Part shown: positions 15,727-24,422 of the stretch, in pieces
How the letters are laid out: each line of letters begins with the position of its first letter
Position numbering within the stretch: position 1 is the first letter of the stretch
Source: an uncultured bacterium
Lineage (GTDB): Bacteria > Verrucomicrobiota > Kiritimatiellia > CAIKKV01
Reading direction: 5' to 3'
Length of the DNA: 64,000 nucleotides
Assembly: GCA_938038445.1 (NCBI GenBank)
Contig: CALHRZ010000006.1
Span: forward strand, 116,764-180,763
The notes under the pieces: generated by a model
Database searches by the model: none
Seen by the model: only the letters and a program-made list of their open reading frames with translations
Told to the model about the DNA's origin: nothing
Program-made: the position numbers and the translations under genes

Positions 15727-16839
15727 GTGGGAATCAGCCAGTACACATTGGCCAAACAATTAAGGTTGTCCGTTTCCACGGTCAGTCGGGCATTTCACCC
15801 GGCCATGCCGATCGCACCGGAAACACGGGCCCGTGTGCTCGCGCTTGCATCGGAGCTTGGATATTCCGTACCGGCGGACGGCCGCCGAGCGCGTCGAGAG
15901 GAACCGATCAATGATCAAGGAACGGTGGTCGTGCTGATTCCACGCCGTCAGGATTTCCGCGGGGCGTCACGCTGGCCGCACGCAGTGGCACTCGCAAGCA
16001 TGAACGACGCGGCACGCGCTGCAGGACTCCGTCTCGAAATCCGCACGTACCAGCAGGAAACGGATTGCGACGTGACTCACATCGATCACTTGCTTGGGGT
16101 GGCGCTCATGATGAACCCCTCACGGTCCATTGTCGAACGCCTCGCACGCCAGACCTCCGTGGCCTGTTTGATGAACGACTATATGGAAGGATTGGAGCGA
16201 GTGGATTATGTGCATGCCGACAACTTTTATCCTATTCTGCAGCTGTTCGGCCGCCTCTATGCCCTTGGGCACCGGCGCATCGGGTTTCTACCGCTCGGTC
16301 CCCGACCTTTGGGCTGGGTCAACGAGCGTTACGCCGCCTACTGCGCTGCGTTGCGGCGGCATGAACTCGCGTACGATGCGCGACTGGTGGTCGAATGGCC
16401 AAACCAGGCCACGCCGTCCCCGATGGCGCGGCACGCATTGGAGTCTGCCCTTGCGGCAGGCATGACGGCTGCCATGTGCAGCAACGATCAGCAAGCGGCC
16501 TCCCTCATCGTTTGCCTCGAGTCTTTGGGACTCGACGTCCCCGGCAATCTCTCGGTCACCGGGTTTGACGGCATGACCCCCGAGCCTGGTCGCCCTCGCA
16601 TCACCAGCATGCGCCCCCCCGCCCGTGAAATGGGCTATACCCTTGTGCGCTGCCTGCTCTCTCGAACGCTCCATCCGGCCCAGCCCGGTCGACGCGTGCT
16701 GTTCGGATGTCACCTGGTAGAGGGCAATACAGTCGCACCGGTCGGCACGCGCACAGAAGTTGGGGATCGGGATGCGGATCCTGCGACAAAAACTTTAGAA
16801 TCTCGAATGTCCGTTGAACGCAGAGGAGAAAGACAATGA
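15727..16839 (+). CDS. LacI-family transcriptional regulator
   Basis: 370 residues from the GTG at 15727, which follows a strong GGGGAGG ribosome site by 6 bases; an ATG at 15697 is in frame but has no such site. The N-terminal helix-turn-helix reads ISQYTLAKQLRLSVSTVSRAFHP, with the hinge helix region RARVLALASELGYS after it. The periplasmic-binding-protein-like sensor domain follows (VVVLIPRR, YVHADNFYPILQLFGRLYALGHRRIGFLP, AAMCSNDQQAASLIVCLESLGLDVPGNLSVTGFDG). It should bind an operator as a dimer and respond to a sugar. It probably controls the divergent GH35 operon and its own downstream genes: its stop overlaps the next start (ATGA), so it heads the long plus-strand glycan locus. Confidence 0.92.
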   Translation: MGISQYTLAKQLRLSVSTVSRAFHPAMPIAPETRARVLALASELGYSVPADGRRARREEPINDQGTVVVLIPRRQDFRGASRWPHAVALASMNDAARAAGLRLEIRTYQQETDCDVTHIDHLLGVALMMNPSRSIVERLARQTSVACLMNDYMEGLERVDYVHADNFYPILQLFGRLYALGHRRIGFLPLGPRPLGWVNERYAAYCAALRRHELAYDARLVVEWPNQATPSPMARHALESALAAGMTAAMCSNDQQAASLIVCLESLGLDVPGNLSVTGFDGMTPEPGRPRITSMRPPAREMGYTLVRCLLSRTLHPAQPGRRVLFGCHLVEGNTVAPVGTRTEVGDRDADPATKTLESRMSVERRGERQ

Positions 16840-18986
16840 AAACGATAAAGCGCATCCTCATGATCATACTCGTAGCCGAGGGACTAGGAATCAGTTCCGC
16901 CGTTCAGGCTGTATTGGACGCCTCGTGGAAAGGCGATAGCACCGGCAACTGGAGTAATCCGACACGCTGGGACACGAATCCCAACATTCCCGACGGCGTG
17001 GACCACATAGCCCGCATTACCAATTCCATCACATCCGGTCGCGGGGTTGCATTAGAAAGCACAAGCCGCACGATTGGTCATCTTTACATCGGCGACAGCG
17101 ACGGAAATCCCAATAATTTCACTCTTACCACAACGGGCGGTACGCTCATTTTCGATGTCTCCAGCGGCAACGCCACTATCAACAAATCGTTTGGAGCTCA
17201 GGACACGATCAACCCAGCGATCACGCTCAACGATCCCCTGGTCATCCATCACCTTGGGACATCGGTTGGCATCCTCAACATCGTGGGGGCGATAAGCCTC
17301 GGCATTTACAATCTCACGGTCAACCAGTCCAGCACTGTGGCAGCCGATGGGGTGGTCTTGGGTAACGCGGTCACAGGCAGTGGGAACCTGATCTTGAACG
17401 GTCTTAAGTATCCCGCGTTCGGCCTCGCCCCGTCCACCGGCGGCGCCGGACCCTTCGGCATTACGGGTAAGTATGAACTCTCAGTAAATGGTGCGGCCGG
17501 ACACACGGGCAAGACGATCCTGAATTCCGGAGTCTTGCAGATCAACCAATCCGGCAGCGCGGGCTCGCTGCTCGAAACCTCGGCGATCGAGTTCCGTGGG
17601 GGGGCTCTCTCCGCGGTCCATCCCGCCGGCGCGACAAACATCCTCAATGACAACGCCCCATTCGTCGTGGACGGTGGCGGAGTGTATGTCTTCACACACA
17701 GCACCGCCACTGTGACACCGGCTCCCACCGAATCCGTCGGCGGCCTAGAACTGCGGAAAGGCACTTTTGAGTTCCGCCTGCGGAGCGGTACCGCCGGCAA
17801 GCAATTCACATTCGCCGATCTGACACGGACGGGCGCAAACAATCGCGCAACCGTCGCATTCGGCCCAACAACGGCCTCTGGCGCGGGTTGGGATCCAGGG
17901 CTGCACGGTCAAGTATTCTTCAGCAATATCCACGGCGCGCCGGCGACCAATTCGCCGTTCCTGGGCGGATGGGCCGTCTTTGGCAACTACCAGGGATTCG
18001 CCGCGTATGACACGGCCTCTGGTGTGGTTCAGGCGGCGACCCTGGCGCTGGCAGCATCGTCAGACGATCCCAATGCGAACTTCCAGGCGCAGGGCAATAT
18101 CACCCTTACCGCCGGCGATAAGAACTACAACTCGCTCGCGTTTCAGGCCACCAAAAGCTCGACAGTCAACCTGAACGGCTATACGATCACACTCATCAGC
18201 GGCGGCATTGCCTTCGGTGGCGACAGTACCATTCGCACAAATGGGCTCACAAACGGAGTTATCCAGGCGGGCTCCAGCGCGAACAACACGCTCTATCTCC
18301 ATTCCGGCATGTCGCCAGAAAACCTCGGCCTCGTCGCGGCGGTGATTCAGGATAACGGAACAAACCCTCTGACGGTCGTCAAAGCCGGGCCGGGAGTCGT
18401 GGCCTTTGAGGCCGCGATGATCTATACCGGACCAACCGTTGTCGAGTGTGGCACTCTGAAAATCGGAGCCAGGAACAACCTGCCAACGTCCACGGACCTC
18501 CGCCTGCGTCCGCTGGGTATTTTCGCTCTCAACGGGTTCGATCAAACGGTCAACGGTCTCGCGGGGGACGGCACGGTGGCCTTGGGAACCAACACCCTGA
18601 CCGTAACGGGGACGGTCGATGTAAGCGAACCGGTGAACGCGCTGACCTTGACGGGTACGGGCGGCTTGAGCTTGGGAAACGGAGCGAAGACTCATTTCGC
18701 GATCGATGTGAATCAAACACCGCAAAACGCGGCCCGACTTGTGATGAGCGACGCCGCCTTGACCGTGGGTTCGGGTTGTTCGGTTGAATTGACCCTGAAC
18801 GAAACGCCTCCGAGTTTGCCAGCAACCTATTCGTTGATCGCGTGCGGCTCGCGTACGGGGACGTTTTCAAGCGCGAAAGTGCTTTCGCCCGCCGGGGTGG
18901 CAGCGGAATTGACCCAATCGGCCACAGGAGTCACGGTAACGATTACCCAGAAAAAAGCGGCCGGAACCTTCGTGATCGTGAAGTAG
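16836..18986 (+). CDS. Secreted autotransporter-associated beta-strand repeat protein
   Basis: 716 residues. A signal peptide is clear (MKTIKR, hydrophobic stretch, cleavage near VQA). The first domain contains WKGDSTGNWSNPTRWDTNPNIPDG, the opening typical of PVC proteins built from autotransporter-associated beta-strand repeats. Several repeats follow, e.g. GSGNLILNG...GKTILNSGVLQIN and GPGVVAFEAAMIYTGPTVVECGTLKIG. No beta-barrel translocator and no PEP-CTERM anchor are visible; the protein ends in VTITQKKAAGTFVIVK. It is probably an extracellular or surface beta-helix protein for adhesion or glycan binding. The ribosome site AGGAG lies inside the end of the LacI gene, and the two overlap as ATGA. 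Confidence 0.8.
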   Translation: MKTIKRILMIILVAEGLGISSAVQAVLDASWKGDSTGNWSNPTRWDTNPNIPDGVDHIARITNSITSGRGVALESTSRTIGHLYIGDSDGNPNNFTLTTTGGTLIFDVSSGNATINKSFGAQDTINPAITLNDPLVIHHLGTSVGILNIVGAISLGIYNLTVNQSSTVAADGVVLGNAVTGSGNLILNGLKYPAFGLAPSTGGAGPFGITGKYELSVNGAAGHTGKTILNSGVLQINQSGSAGSLLETSAIEFRGGALSAVHPAGATNILNDNAPFVVDGGGVYVFTHSTATVTPAPTESVGGLELRKGTFEFRLRSGTAGKQFTFADLTRTGANNRATVAFGPTTASGAGWDPGLHGQVFFSNIHGAPATNSPFLGGWAVFGNYQGFAAYDTASGVVQAATLALAASSDDPNANFQAQGNITLTAGDKNYNSLAFQATKSSTVNLNGYTITLISGGIAFGGDSTIRTNGLTNGVIQAGSSANNTLYLHSGMSPENLGLVAAVIQDNGTNPLTVVKAGPGVVAFEAAMIYTGPTVVECGTLKIGARNNLPTSTDLRLRPLGIFALNGFDQTVNGLAGDGTVALGTNTLTVTGTVDVSEPVNALTLTGTGGLSLGNGAKTHFAIDVNQTPQNAARLVMSDAALTVGSGCSVELTLNETPPSLPATYSLIACGSRTGTFSSAKVLSPAGVAAELTQSATGVTVTITQKKAAGTFVIVK

Positions 18987-18993
18987 TTCGAGT

Positions 18994-20958
18994 TTGGAAC
19001 GGTTAGGGCCATTCAAGGTGGATGAGCTGCGGGCGCGCTGGGAGTCTCTCAAAATCTTATGCGGGAAAGTCGTTGTTCCGACGGATCCGATGGCGATTTA
19101 CTTTGGGGAAAGCCTCGGGATTCTCGATCGTTTGATTTGGGCTCTGGAAACAAGCGAGAAGAAAAAGGACGCAACGTCTGCATGGGCATCCAATGTGTAT
19201 CCGCTGGAAGCAGCCGGTTTGATTGAATTTTTAGAAGAGGAACTCGAAGTCCACGCCTTGCGGAAGCGGTTGGCCTATGAGACCGTTGTTGTGACCGACG
19301 CCGGGTTGGTGGGCGACGGCAAGACCAACAACCGGCCGGCATTCGATCGGCTGATCAACAGCCACCGTCGGAATAATCGCACGCCGGCTCCCACGGCGTC
19401 CGCGCTTTCAAGGGGGATCCATCCGTGCGTATCGCCTCAGGAAACCGGTCTGCGTTTGGTCTTCCCGGCCGGCGAGTACCTCTTTGCTGATCCAACCTGC
19501 CAGGCGGCCGGCAGCCTCGTTCTGGAAGAGGTTCAGAACCTCCTGCTCGAAGGGCGCGACGGCGCTCGAATCATCACCAGCGGAGCCGCGATGGCCGGCG
19601 ACAGTGTGCGGATTGCCCGCTGCCGAAACGTGATCCTTCGCAATCTGACGCTGGATATGGACCCGCTTCCCTTTGTCTTCGGCCGTATCACGGCCAAAGA
19701 CGAGGCAAAAACGTGGATCGAGATCGAACTCCTTGCCAACTCCCTCAAACCAGACTTCTCCTACGGCTCATCAGGCCCCGTGACGATCCGAAAAGCCGGC
19801 ACATGCCACTATGTGCGGGAGGCAGGGAACAATCTGGCCGCAGTGCACATTGAGCCCTTGGGCACGCGGCGGTACCGGTTGCATCTGCGCAATGCGGGAA
19901 TGCCGGCCATCGCCATCGGCGACACGGCGGTCTGGCACCCCCGCGGCCGCGCAGGTTGTGGCCAGGGGCTCCACCTCCGCCACAGTCGCCATATTCAGAT
20001 CGAGCATTTGCGAATGCGAGCGGCCGAGACAACCTGTGTGTGGATGGAATACTCCGGCGGAGTGCAGTTCCTTCACTGTGAGTTTGTCCCCCCCCCGGAT
20101 CGCCCTGCCCTTGTCAACGCCGATGCCTTTCATGTGCCGGGTAATTTTAAGGGACCTTATCTCGAAAACGTGACGGTGGCCGGCTCGGCCGACGACTGCA
20201 TGAATTTCTACACCCCTGCCTTCTCGGTCGCCGATTGGAACGCGGATGAACGTGCCCTGACGCTTCTCGTGGATTTCCCCGGCGACCTTTCCGAATTTTT
20301 TTCCGCCGGCGACCCCATCGCCTTGATGGATAGCCATACGGGGGACGTCACGGCCGTGGCACGGATTGAGGCGACTCGCCCAACACCGTGGAAGCAGGAG
20401 GCGCCGGGCGAAGATCTCCGGTACGGCAAACGGGCATTGAGGCTAACGCTTGACCGCCAGGTGGAGGGAATTCGAACGCGCGAGGCGCTGGGACGTCCCG
20501 CTTGGTCTCCCTACCACGAATACTGGAAACGCGGAAGCAAGGCGTATGAAAAGGCACGGTCTCTCCAGACCCCCTTCGAACATCTGGTGGTGAATCTGCG
20601 TTATTTGAACAGCGGCTTCATCATTCGCAACAGCCGTTTCGGCTACAATCGTGCCCTGGGCTTCAAGTGCAAGGCGGGCTGTGGCGTCATCCGCAGCTGT
20701 CATTTTATTGATCAAGCGGTCGTGTTCGAATGCAGCCTTCCCTGGCGGGAAGGCTTCTTGCCGCACGACATTGAGGTCGCGGACACTCGAATCGACCGCT
20801 TTACCCTCCTGCAACTCGCCTCACTCACGGGAATTCTTCGTGGTCCCGAGGCCGAACGGCTCATGCCTCGAATTCGTTTTGTCCACCAGGGTGCGACCGA
20901 AACGTTTTCATGTCCTTGTCTTCAAACGACGGAGTCGAATCATGCCCCAATCGGTTGA
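18994..20958 (+). CDS. Right-handed parallel beta-helix protein (GH110-like, putative alpha-galactosidase)
   Basis: Up to 654 residues from a TTG at 18994, 8 bases after the upstream stop; the true start is uncertain because no strong ribosome site is seen. An ATG in PTDPMAIYFG lies 32 codons in. After an alpha-helical N-terminal part of about 100 residues comes the classic beta-helix opening TDAGLVGDGKTNNRPAFDRLI, then rungs such as VRIARCRNVILRNLTLD and IQIEHLRMRAAETTCVWMEYSGGVQFLHCEF. NADAFHVPGNFKGPYLENVTVAGSADDCMNF and RNSRFGYNRALGFKCKAGCGVIRSCHF resemble the DD-N and N-R-A-R-G regions of GH110 alpha-1,3-galactosidases. No signal peptide, so probably cytoplasmic. The GH110 assignment is a lead, not a proof. 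Confidence 0.68.
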   Translation: MERLGPFKVDELRARWESLKILCGKVVVPTDPMAIYFGESLGILDRLIWALETSEKKKDATSAWASNVYPLEAAGLIEFLEEELEVHALRKRLAYETVVVTDAGLVGDGKTNNRPAFDRLINSHRRNNRTPAPTASALSRGIHPCVSPQETGLRLVFPAGEYLFADPTCQAAGSLVLEEVQNLLLEGRDGARIITSGAAMAGDSVRIARCRNVILRNLTLDMDPLPFVFGRITAKDEAKTWIEIELLANSLKPDFSYGSSGPVTIRKAGTCHYVREAGNNLAAVHIEPLGTRRYRLHLRNAGMPAIAIGDTAVWHPRGRAGCGQGLHLRHSRHIQIEHLRMRAAETTCVWMEYSGGVQFLHCEFVPPPDRPALVNADAFHVPGNFKGPYLENVTVAGSADDCMNFYTPAFSVADWNADERALTLLVDFPGDLSEFFSAGDPIALMDSHTGDVTAVARIEATRPTPWKQEAPGEDLRYGKRALRLTLDRQVEGIRTREALGRPAWSPYHEYWKRGSKAYEKARSLQTPFEHLVVNLRYLNSGFIIRNSRFGYNRALGFKCKAGCGVIRSCHFIDQAVVFECSLPWREGFLPHDIEVADTRIDRFTLLQLASLTGILRGPEAERLMPRIRFVHQGATETFSCPCLQTTESNHAPIG

Positions 20959-22924
20959 ACCCACCCGCCAAATCCATCTGGATTTTCACACCTCCGAACA
21001 CATCCCAGGCGTCGGCGCACGATTCGACAAGGGGCAATTTATTGAATGCCTTCGCACCGCACGCGTTAACCAAATCAACCTTTTCGCGAAATGCCACCAT
21101 TCCTGGTGTTACTATCCAACCCGGATGGGAAAAATGCATCCCTCCCTTACCTTTGATCTTCTCGGCGCACAAATCGAAGCGTGCCATGCGAATGACATCC
21201 GCGCCCCGATCTATCTCACCGTGGGGTGGTCGGCCCGCGACGCGGAGGAACACCCGGAGTGGTGTCAACGAGAGCGCGACGGCCGATACGCCGTCACCGG
21301 GGGAAATACGTTCGACCTTGCCGCGCCCCCCGCGGCGCCCCGCCCAGTGTGTTCGTGGAAATTTCTATGCGTTAACACCCCTTACGGCGCCCTCGTCGAA
21401 GCGCATGTGGCCGAGTTGTGTGAAGCGTACTCCGTGGACGGGTTGTGGCTTGATATCTACCAGGTGCAACGTCCGTGCTACTGCGCCGACTGTTTGCGGG
21501 GAATGCGGGCAGCAGGGATTGATCCCGACGATCCAGAGGGCGCATTGCGTTACCGCTCCGAATCGGTGCTGCGTCACCAAGCACGGGTCCGCGAGATCCT
21601 TCATGCCCGTCACCCCAACGCGACTCTCTTTTTCAACGGAACCACCAACACCAATCGCCGCCAGAATCTCGAATATGCCGTTTTCCGATACAACACCAAA
21701 CTCGACCTCGAAGATTTGCCCACCACCTGGGGCGGCTATGACAAGCTGCCATTGCGCGCCCGACTGTTCCATGTGACGGGAAAACCGCTCGTCGCGATGA
21801 GCGGCAAATTTCACACGATGTGGGGCGAGTTCGGAGGGTTCAAACATCGCGACGCCCTCCGCTACGAGGCCGCGGCAATGCTCGCCAGCGGATGCCGAGT
21901 CAATTTCGGCGATCAGGCTCACCCCGCCGCCTATCTTGAACCCGCTACCTATTCGAATATTGCACACGCCTTCGCCTACGTCGATGCGATCGAGGAGTTC
22001 GCCATTCCAGGTCGTCCCCTCTCGGATATTGCCCTCTGGTTCACCGCCGAACCGGAATCCGACGAGGGTGTCGCCAAGATGCTCCTCGAAACCCAGCACG
22101 AGTTCGAAGTCGTGCGTTCCGAGGACGGACAAGACCTTGCCCGGTACCGATTACTCATCCTCCCCAGCGCCACCGTACTGTCGGTTGCCGACACGGCGCG
22201 AGTGGAAGCCTTTATCGCCGGCGGTGGACGCGTCCTCGCCGTCGGCGTCTGCGCCCCCGGCAATGGAGCGGATTCCGTCAGCCCGGCCACCTATCAGGAA
22301 GATTACACCCGAGTAGGGAAAGAATTGGCAGACGATTTGCCTCCCGCTGAATTTCGTAATTACAAGGCCGGACTTCGATTCGCACCGCGGCCGGGAACAA
22401 CAATCTTGGCGCAGATTTTCGAGCCGTATTTCGACCGCACCTACGGGCGGTATTGCTCCCATCAAAATACGCCCAACCGATTGGATCCCTCACCGCACCC
22501 CGCCGCATTTCGGGCCGGCAACGTCCTCACCCTCGCCCACCCCCTCGACCAATTGTATTATCACCATGGAGCGCGCGTGCATCGGCAACTCTTCCGCAAT
22601 GCCCTCCGGTTGCTCTTGCCGGACCCCATGCTGGATGTCACAATGCCCAGCGCGGGCCGTGCAACCTTGCTCGCTCAGCCTCACGCCCGCCGGCATGTGA
22701 CCCATTTGCTCTACGCCTGCCCTATGAAGCGAGGCCGTTGCGAGATCATCGAGGACATCGTACCACTCCGGAACATCCCCGTCACCGTGCGTCTCCCGGT
22801 CACACCGCAACGGGCCACTCTCGTGCCCGGCCGCCAGCCGTTGTTCCTCGAGCCGCTTCCCGACGGCGCAGCGCGGGTGATCGTGCCCGAATTCACGTTG
22901 CATGGAGCAGTCGTCTGGGAATGA
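20942..22924 (+). CDS. Putative glycoside hydrolase, GH29/GHL6-like
   Basis: 660 residues from the ATG at 20942, with GGAG a few bases upstream and a 17-base overlap with the previous gene. The TIM barrel shows VNQINLFAKCHHSWCYYPT (43-60, with H52/H53), a C-x2-C pair in YCADC (180-184), and VDGLWLDIYQ (165-174) whose D171 sits where GH29 fucosidases and the hypothetical GHL6 family place the nucleophile. Past the barrel, LILPSATVLSVADTARVEAFIAGGGRVLAVG is a GATase-like domain as in GH42, and a beta-sandwich tail follows. No signal peptide. It may remove alpha-linked deoxyhexose or hexose, which is inferred. The following sulfatase starts inside its stop codon (ATGA), so removal of sulfate and sugar are tightly linked. 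Confidence 0.7.
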   Translation: MPQSVEPTRQIHLDFHTSEHIPGVGARFDKGQFIECLRTARVNQINLFAKCHHSWCYYPTRMGKMHPSLTFDLLGAQIEACHANDIRAPIYLTVGWSARDAEEHPEWCQRERDGRYAVTGGNTFDLAAPPAAPRPVCSWKFLCVNTPYGALVEAHVAELCEAYSVDGLWLDIYQVQRPCYCADCLRGMRAAGIDPDDPEGALRYRSESVLRHQARVREILHARHPNATLFFNGTTNTNRRQNLEYAVFRYNTKLDLEDLPTTWGGYDKLPLRARLFHVTGKPLVAMSGKFHTMWGEFGGFKHRDALRYEAAAMLASGCRVNFGDQAHPAAYLEPATYSNIAHAFAYVDAIEEFAIPGRPLSDIALWFTAEPESDEGVAKMLLETQHEFEVVRSEDGQDLARYRLLILPSATVLSVADTARVEAFIAGGGRVLAVGVCAPGNGADSVSPATYQEDYTRVGKELADDLPPAEFRNYKAGLRFAPRPGTTILAQIFEPYFDRTYGRYCSHQNTPNRLDPSPHPAAFRAGNVLTLAHPLDQLYYHHGARVHRQLFRNALRLLLPDPMLDVTMPSAGRATLLAQPHARRHVTHLLYACPMKRGRCEIIEDIVPLRNIPVTVRLPVTPQRATLVPGRQPLFLEPLPDGAARVIVPEFTLHGAVVWE

Positions 22925-24420
22925 AACGGCCCGACATCATCATCTTTAATCCCGACCAGTGGCGCGGCGATGTGCTCGGTCACTTGGGAAACCCCGCCGC
23001 AGTAACCCCAACCCTCGATCGGCTTGTCGCCGCCGAGGCCGTATCGTTCAGCAACGCCTTCTGCCAGAACCCCGTTTGTACCCCGAGCCGCTGTTCCTTC
23101 ATGAGCGGCTGGTACCCCCACGTCCGCGGCCACCGTTCCATGGCGCGAATGCTCCGCCCGCCGGATGAACAGGTTTTGCTCAAGTCCCTCAAGGAAGCGG
23201 GTTATTACGTATGGTGGGGCGGGAAAAACGATCTTGTGCCCGGTCAAGGAAATTTCGATCCCTACTGCCATGTCCGTTACGCCAGCCACTACAGCCGAAT
23301 TTACGATCAAGTGCCTCCGCCCCTCCCCCTGTACCAAGGCGACCGGATGAAAGGTTGGCGTGGAAGCCCACAAGGCGATAACTACTATTCATTCTTTGCA
23401 GGGAAGATCGAGAAAGGCGATGCCCCCTACTACCGCGATTGGGATTGGGCGGTGATCGAAGGCGCCCTTAAGGCCATTCGGGAAATTCCAAAGGAACAGC
23501 CCCTTTGCCTGTTTGTCGCGCTTGCCTATCCGCATCCGCCTTACGCCGTCGAGGACCCCTGGTTCAGTCAAATTGACCGGACCTGCCTGCCCCCCCGCGT
23601 GCCGACCCTGACCGGCGGGGAAGGCAAAAGCGAATTCGCCTACGCCTATCTCGACCGGCTTCGTACACGGCATTGGGACGAACGCCGATGGAACGAACTC
23701 CGAGCAGTCTATTACGGCATGTGCGCACGTGTGGATCACCAGTTCGGCCTCGTGCTCGATGCGTTGCGCGAGAAGGGACGCTACGACAACGCCGCGGTGT
23801 TCTTTTTCTCCGACCACGGCGATTTCACCGGCGATTACGGGTTCGTCGAGAAAGCCCAAACCTGCTTCGAGGATTGCCTGACGCGGGTGCCGCTGATAAT
23901 CAAACCCCCCAAGGCGTTTCCAGTTCATTCGGGTGTGTCGGACGCCCTGGTCGAATTGATTGACTTCCCGGCCACCGTCGAGGAATTTGCGGGAATCCGT
24001 TTGCCCCAACTGCACTTTGGCCGATCCCTCGGCCCGGTGCTGCGCGGCGAACAACAGACCCACCGGGAGTGGGTCATTTGCGAAGGAGGACGCCTGCCGG
24101 GCGAAGAGTGGGTGCTGCGAGCCGACGCCCAAATGGCGAACGATCCCTCAAGGCTCTACTGGCCGCGCCAAAGTCTGCAAGCCGCCGATCCAAAATACAT
24201 GAGCAAATCCATCATGATCCGAACGGCAAGCCACAAACTGATTAAGCGCCTCAGCGGCGAAGATGAATTCTACAATCTGCAAAGCGATCCGCAGGAACGC
24301 CGAAATACAATCGCAGATTCCGCCTGTCGCGAGACTGTTCGTGAGCTGGAGTCGCGGTTGTTGCGCCATTGGTTGGAAACATCGGATGTTGTCCCGAGCG
24401 ATTTGGATAAGAGGGAGTGA
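22921..24420 (+). CDS. S1-family sulfatase 1 (no signal peptide)
   Basis: 499 residues. FNPDQWRGD at 9-17 supplies calcium-binding D12/Q13; the formylglycine site is CTPSR with C53. GWYPHVRGH follows, then FFFSDHGDFTGDYG with the second pair of metal ligands. The tail FYNLQSDPQERRNTIAD is the usual sulfatase end. It hydrolyses sulfate esters; the sugar is unknown. C53 must be converted to formylglycine by an anaerobic sulfatase maturase, which is not encoded here. There is no signal peptide: the start is fixed by the ATGA overlap with the preceding glycosidase, so the enzyme is expected in the cytoplasm. Confidence 0.92.
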   Translation: MKRPDIIIFNPDQWRGDVLGHLGNPAAVTPTLDRLVAAEAVSFSNAFCQNPVCTPSRCSFMSGWYPHVRGHRSMARMLRPPDEQVLLKSLKEAGYYVWWGGKNDLVPGQGNFDPYCHVRYASHYSRIYDQVPPPLPLYQGDRMKGWRGSPQGDNYYSFFAGKIEKGDAPYYRDWDWAVIEGALKAIREIPKEQPLCLFVALAYPHPPYAVEDPWFSQIDRTCLPPRVPTLTGGEGKSEFAYAYLDRLRTRHWDERRWNELRAVYYGMCARVDHQFGLVLDALREKGRYDNAAVFFFSDHGDFTGDYGFVEKAQTCFEDCLTRVPLIIKPPKAFPVHSGVSDALVELIDFPATVEEFAGIRLPQLHFGRSLGPVLRGEQQTHREWVICEGGRLPGEEWVLRADAQMANDPSRLYWPRQSLQAADPKYMSKSIMIRTASHKLIKRLSGEDEFYNLQSDPQERRNTIADSACRETVRELESRLLRHWLETSDVVPSDLDKRE

Positions 24421-24422
24421 TC

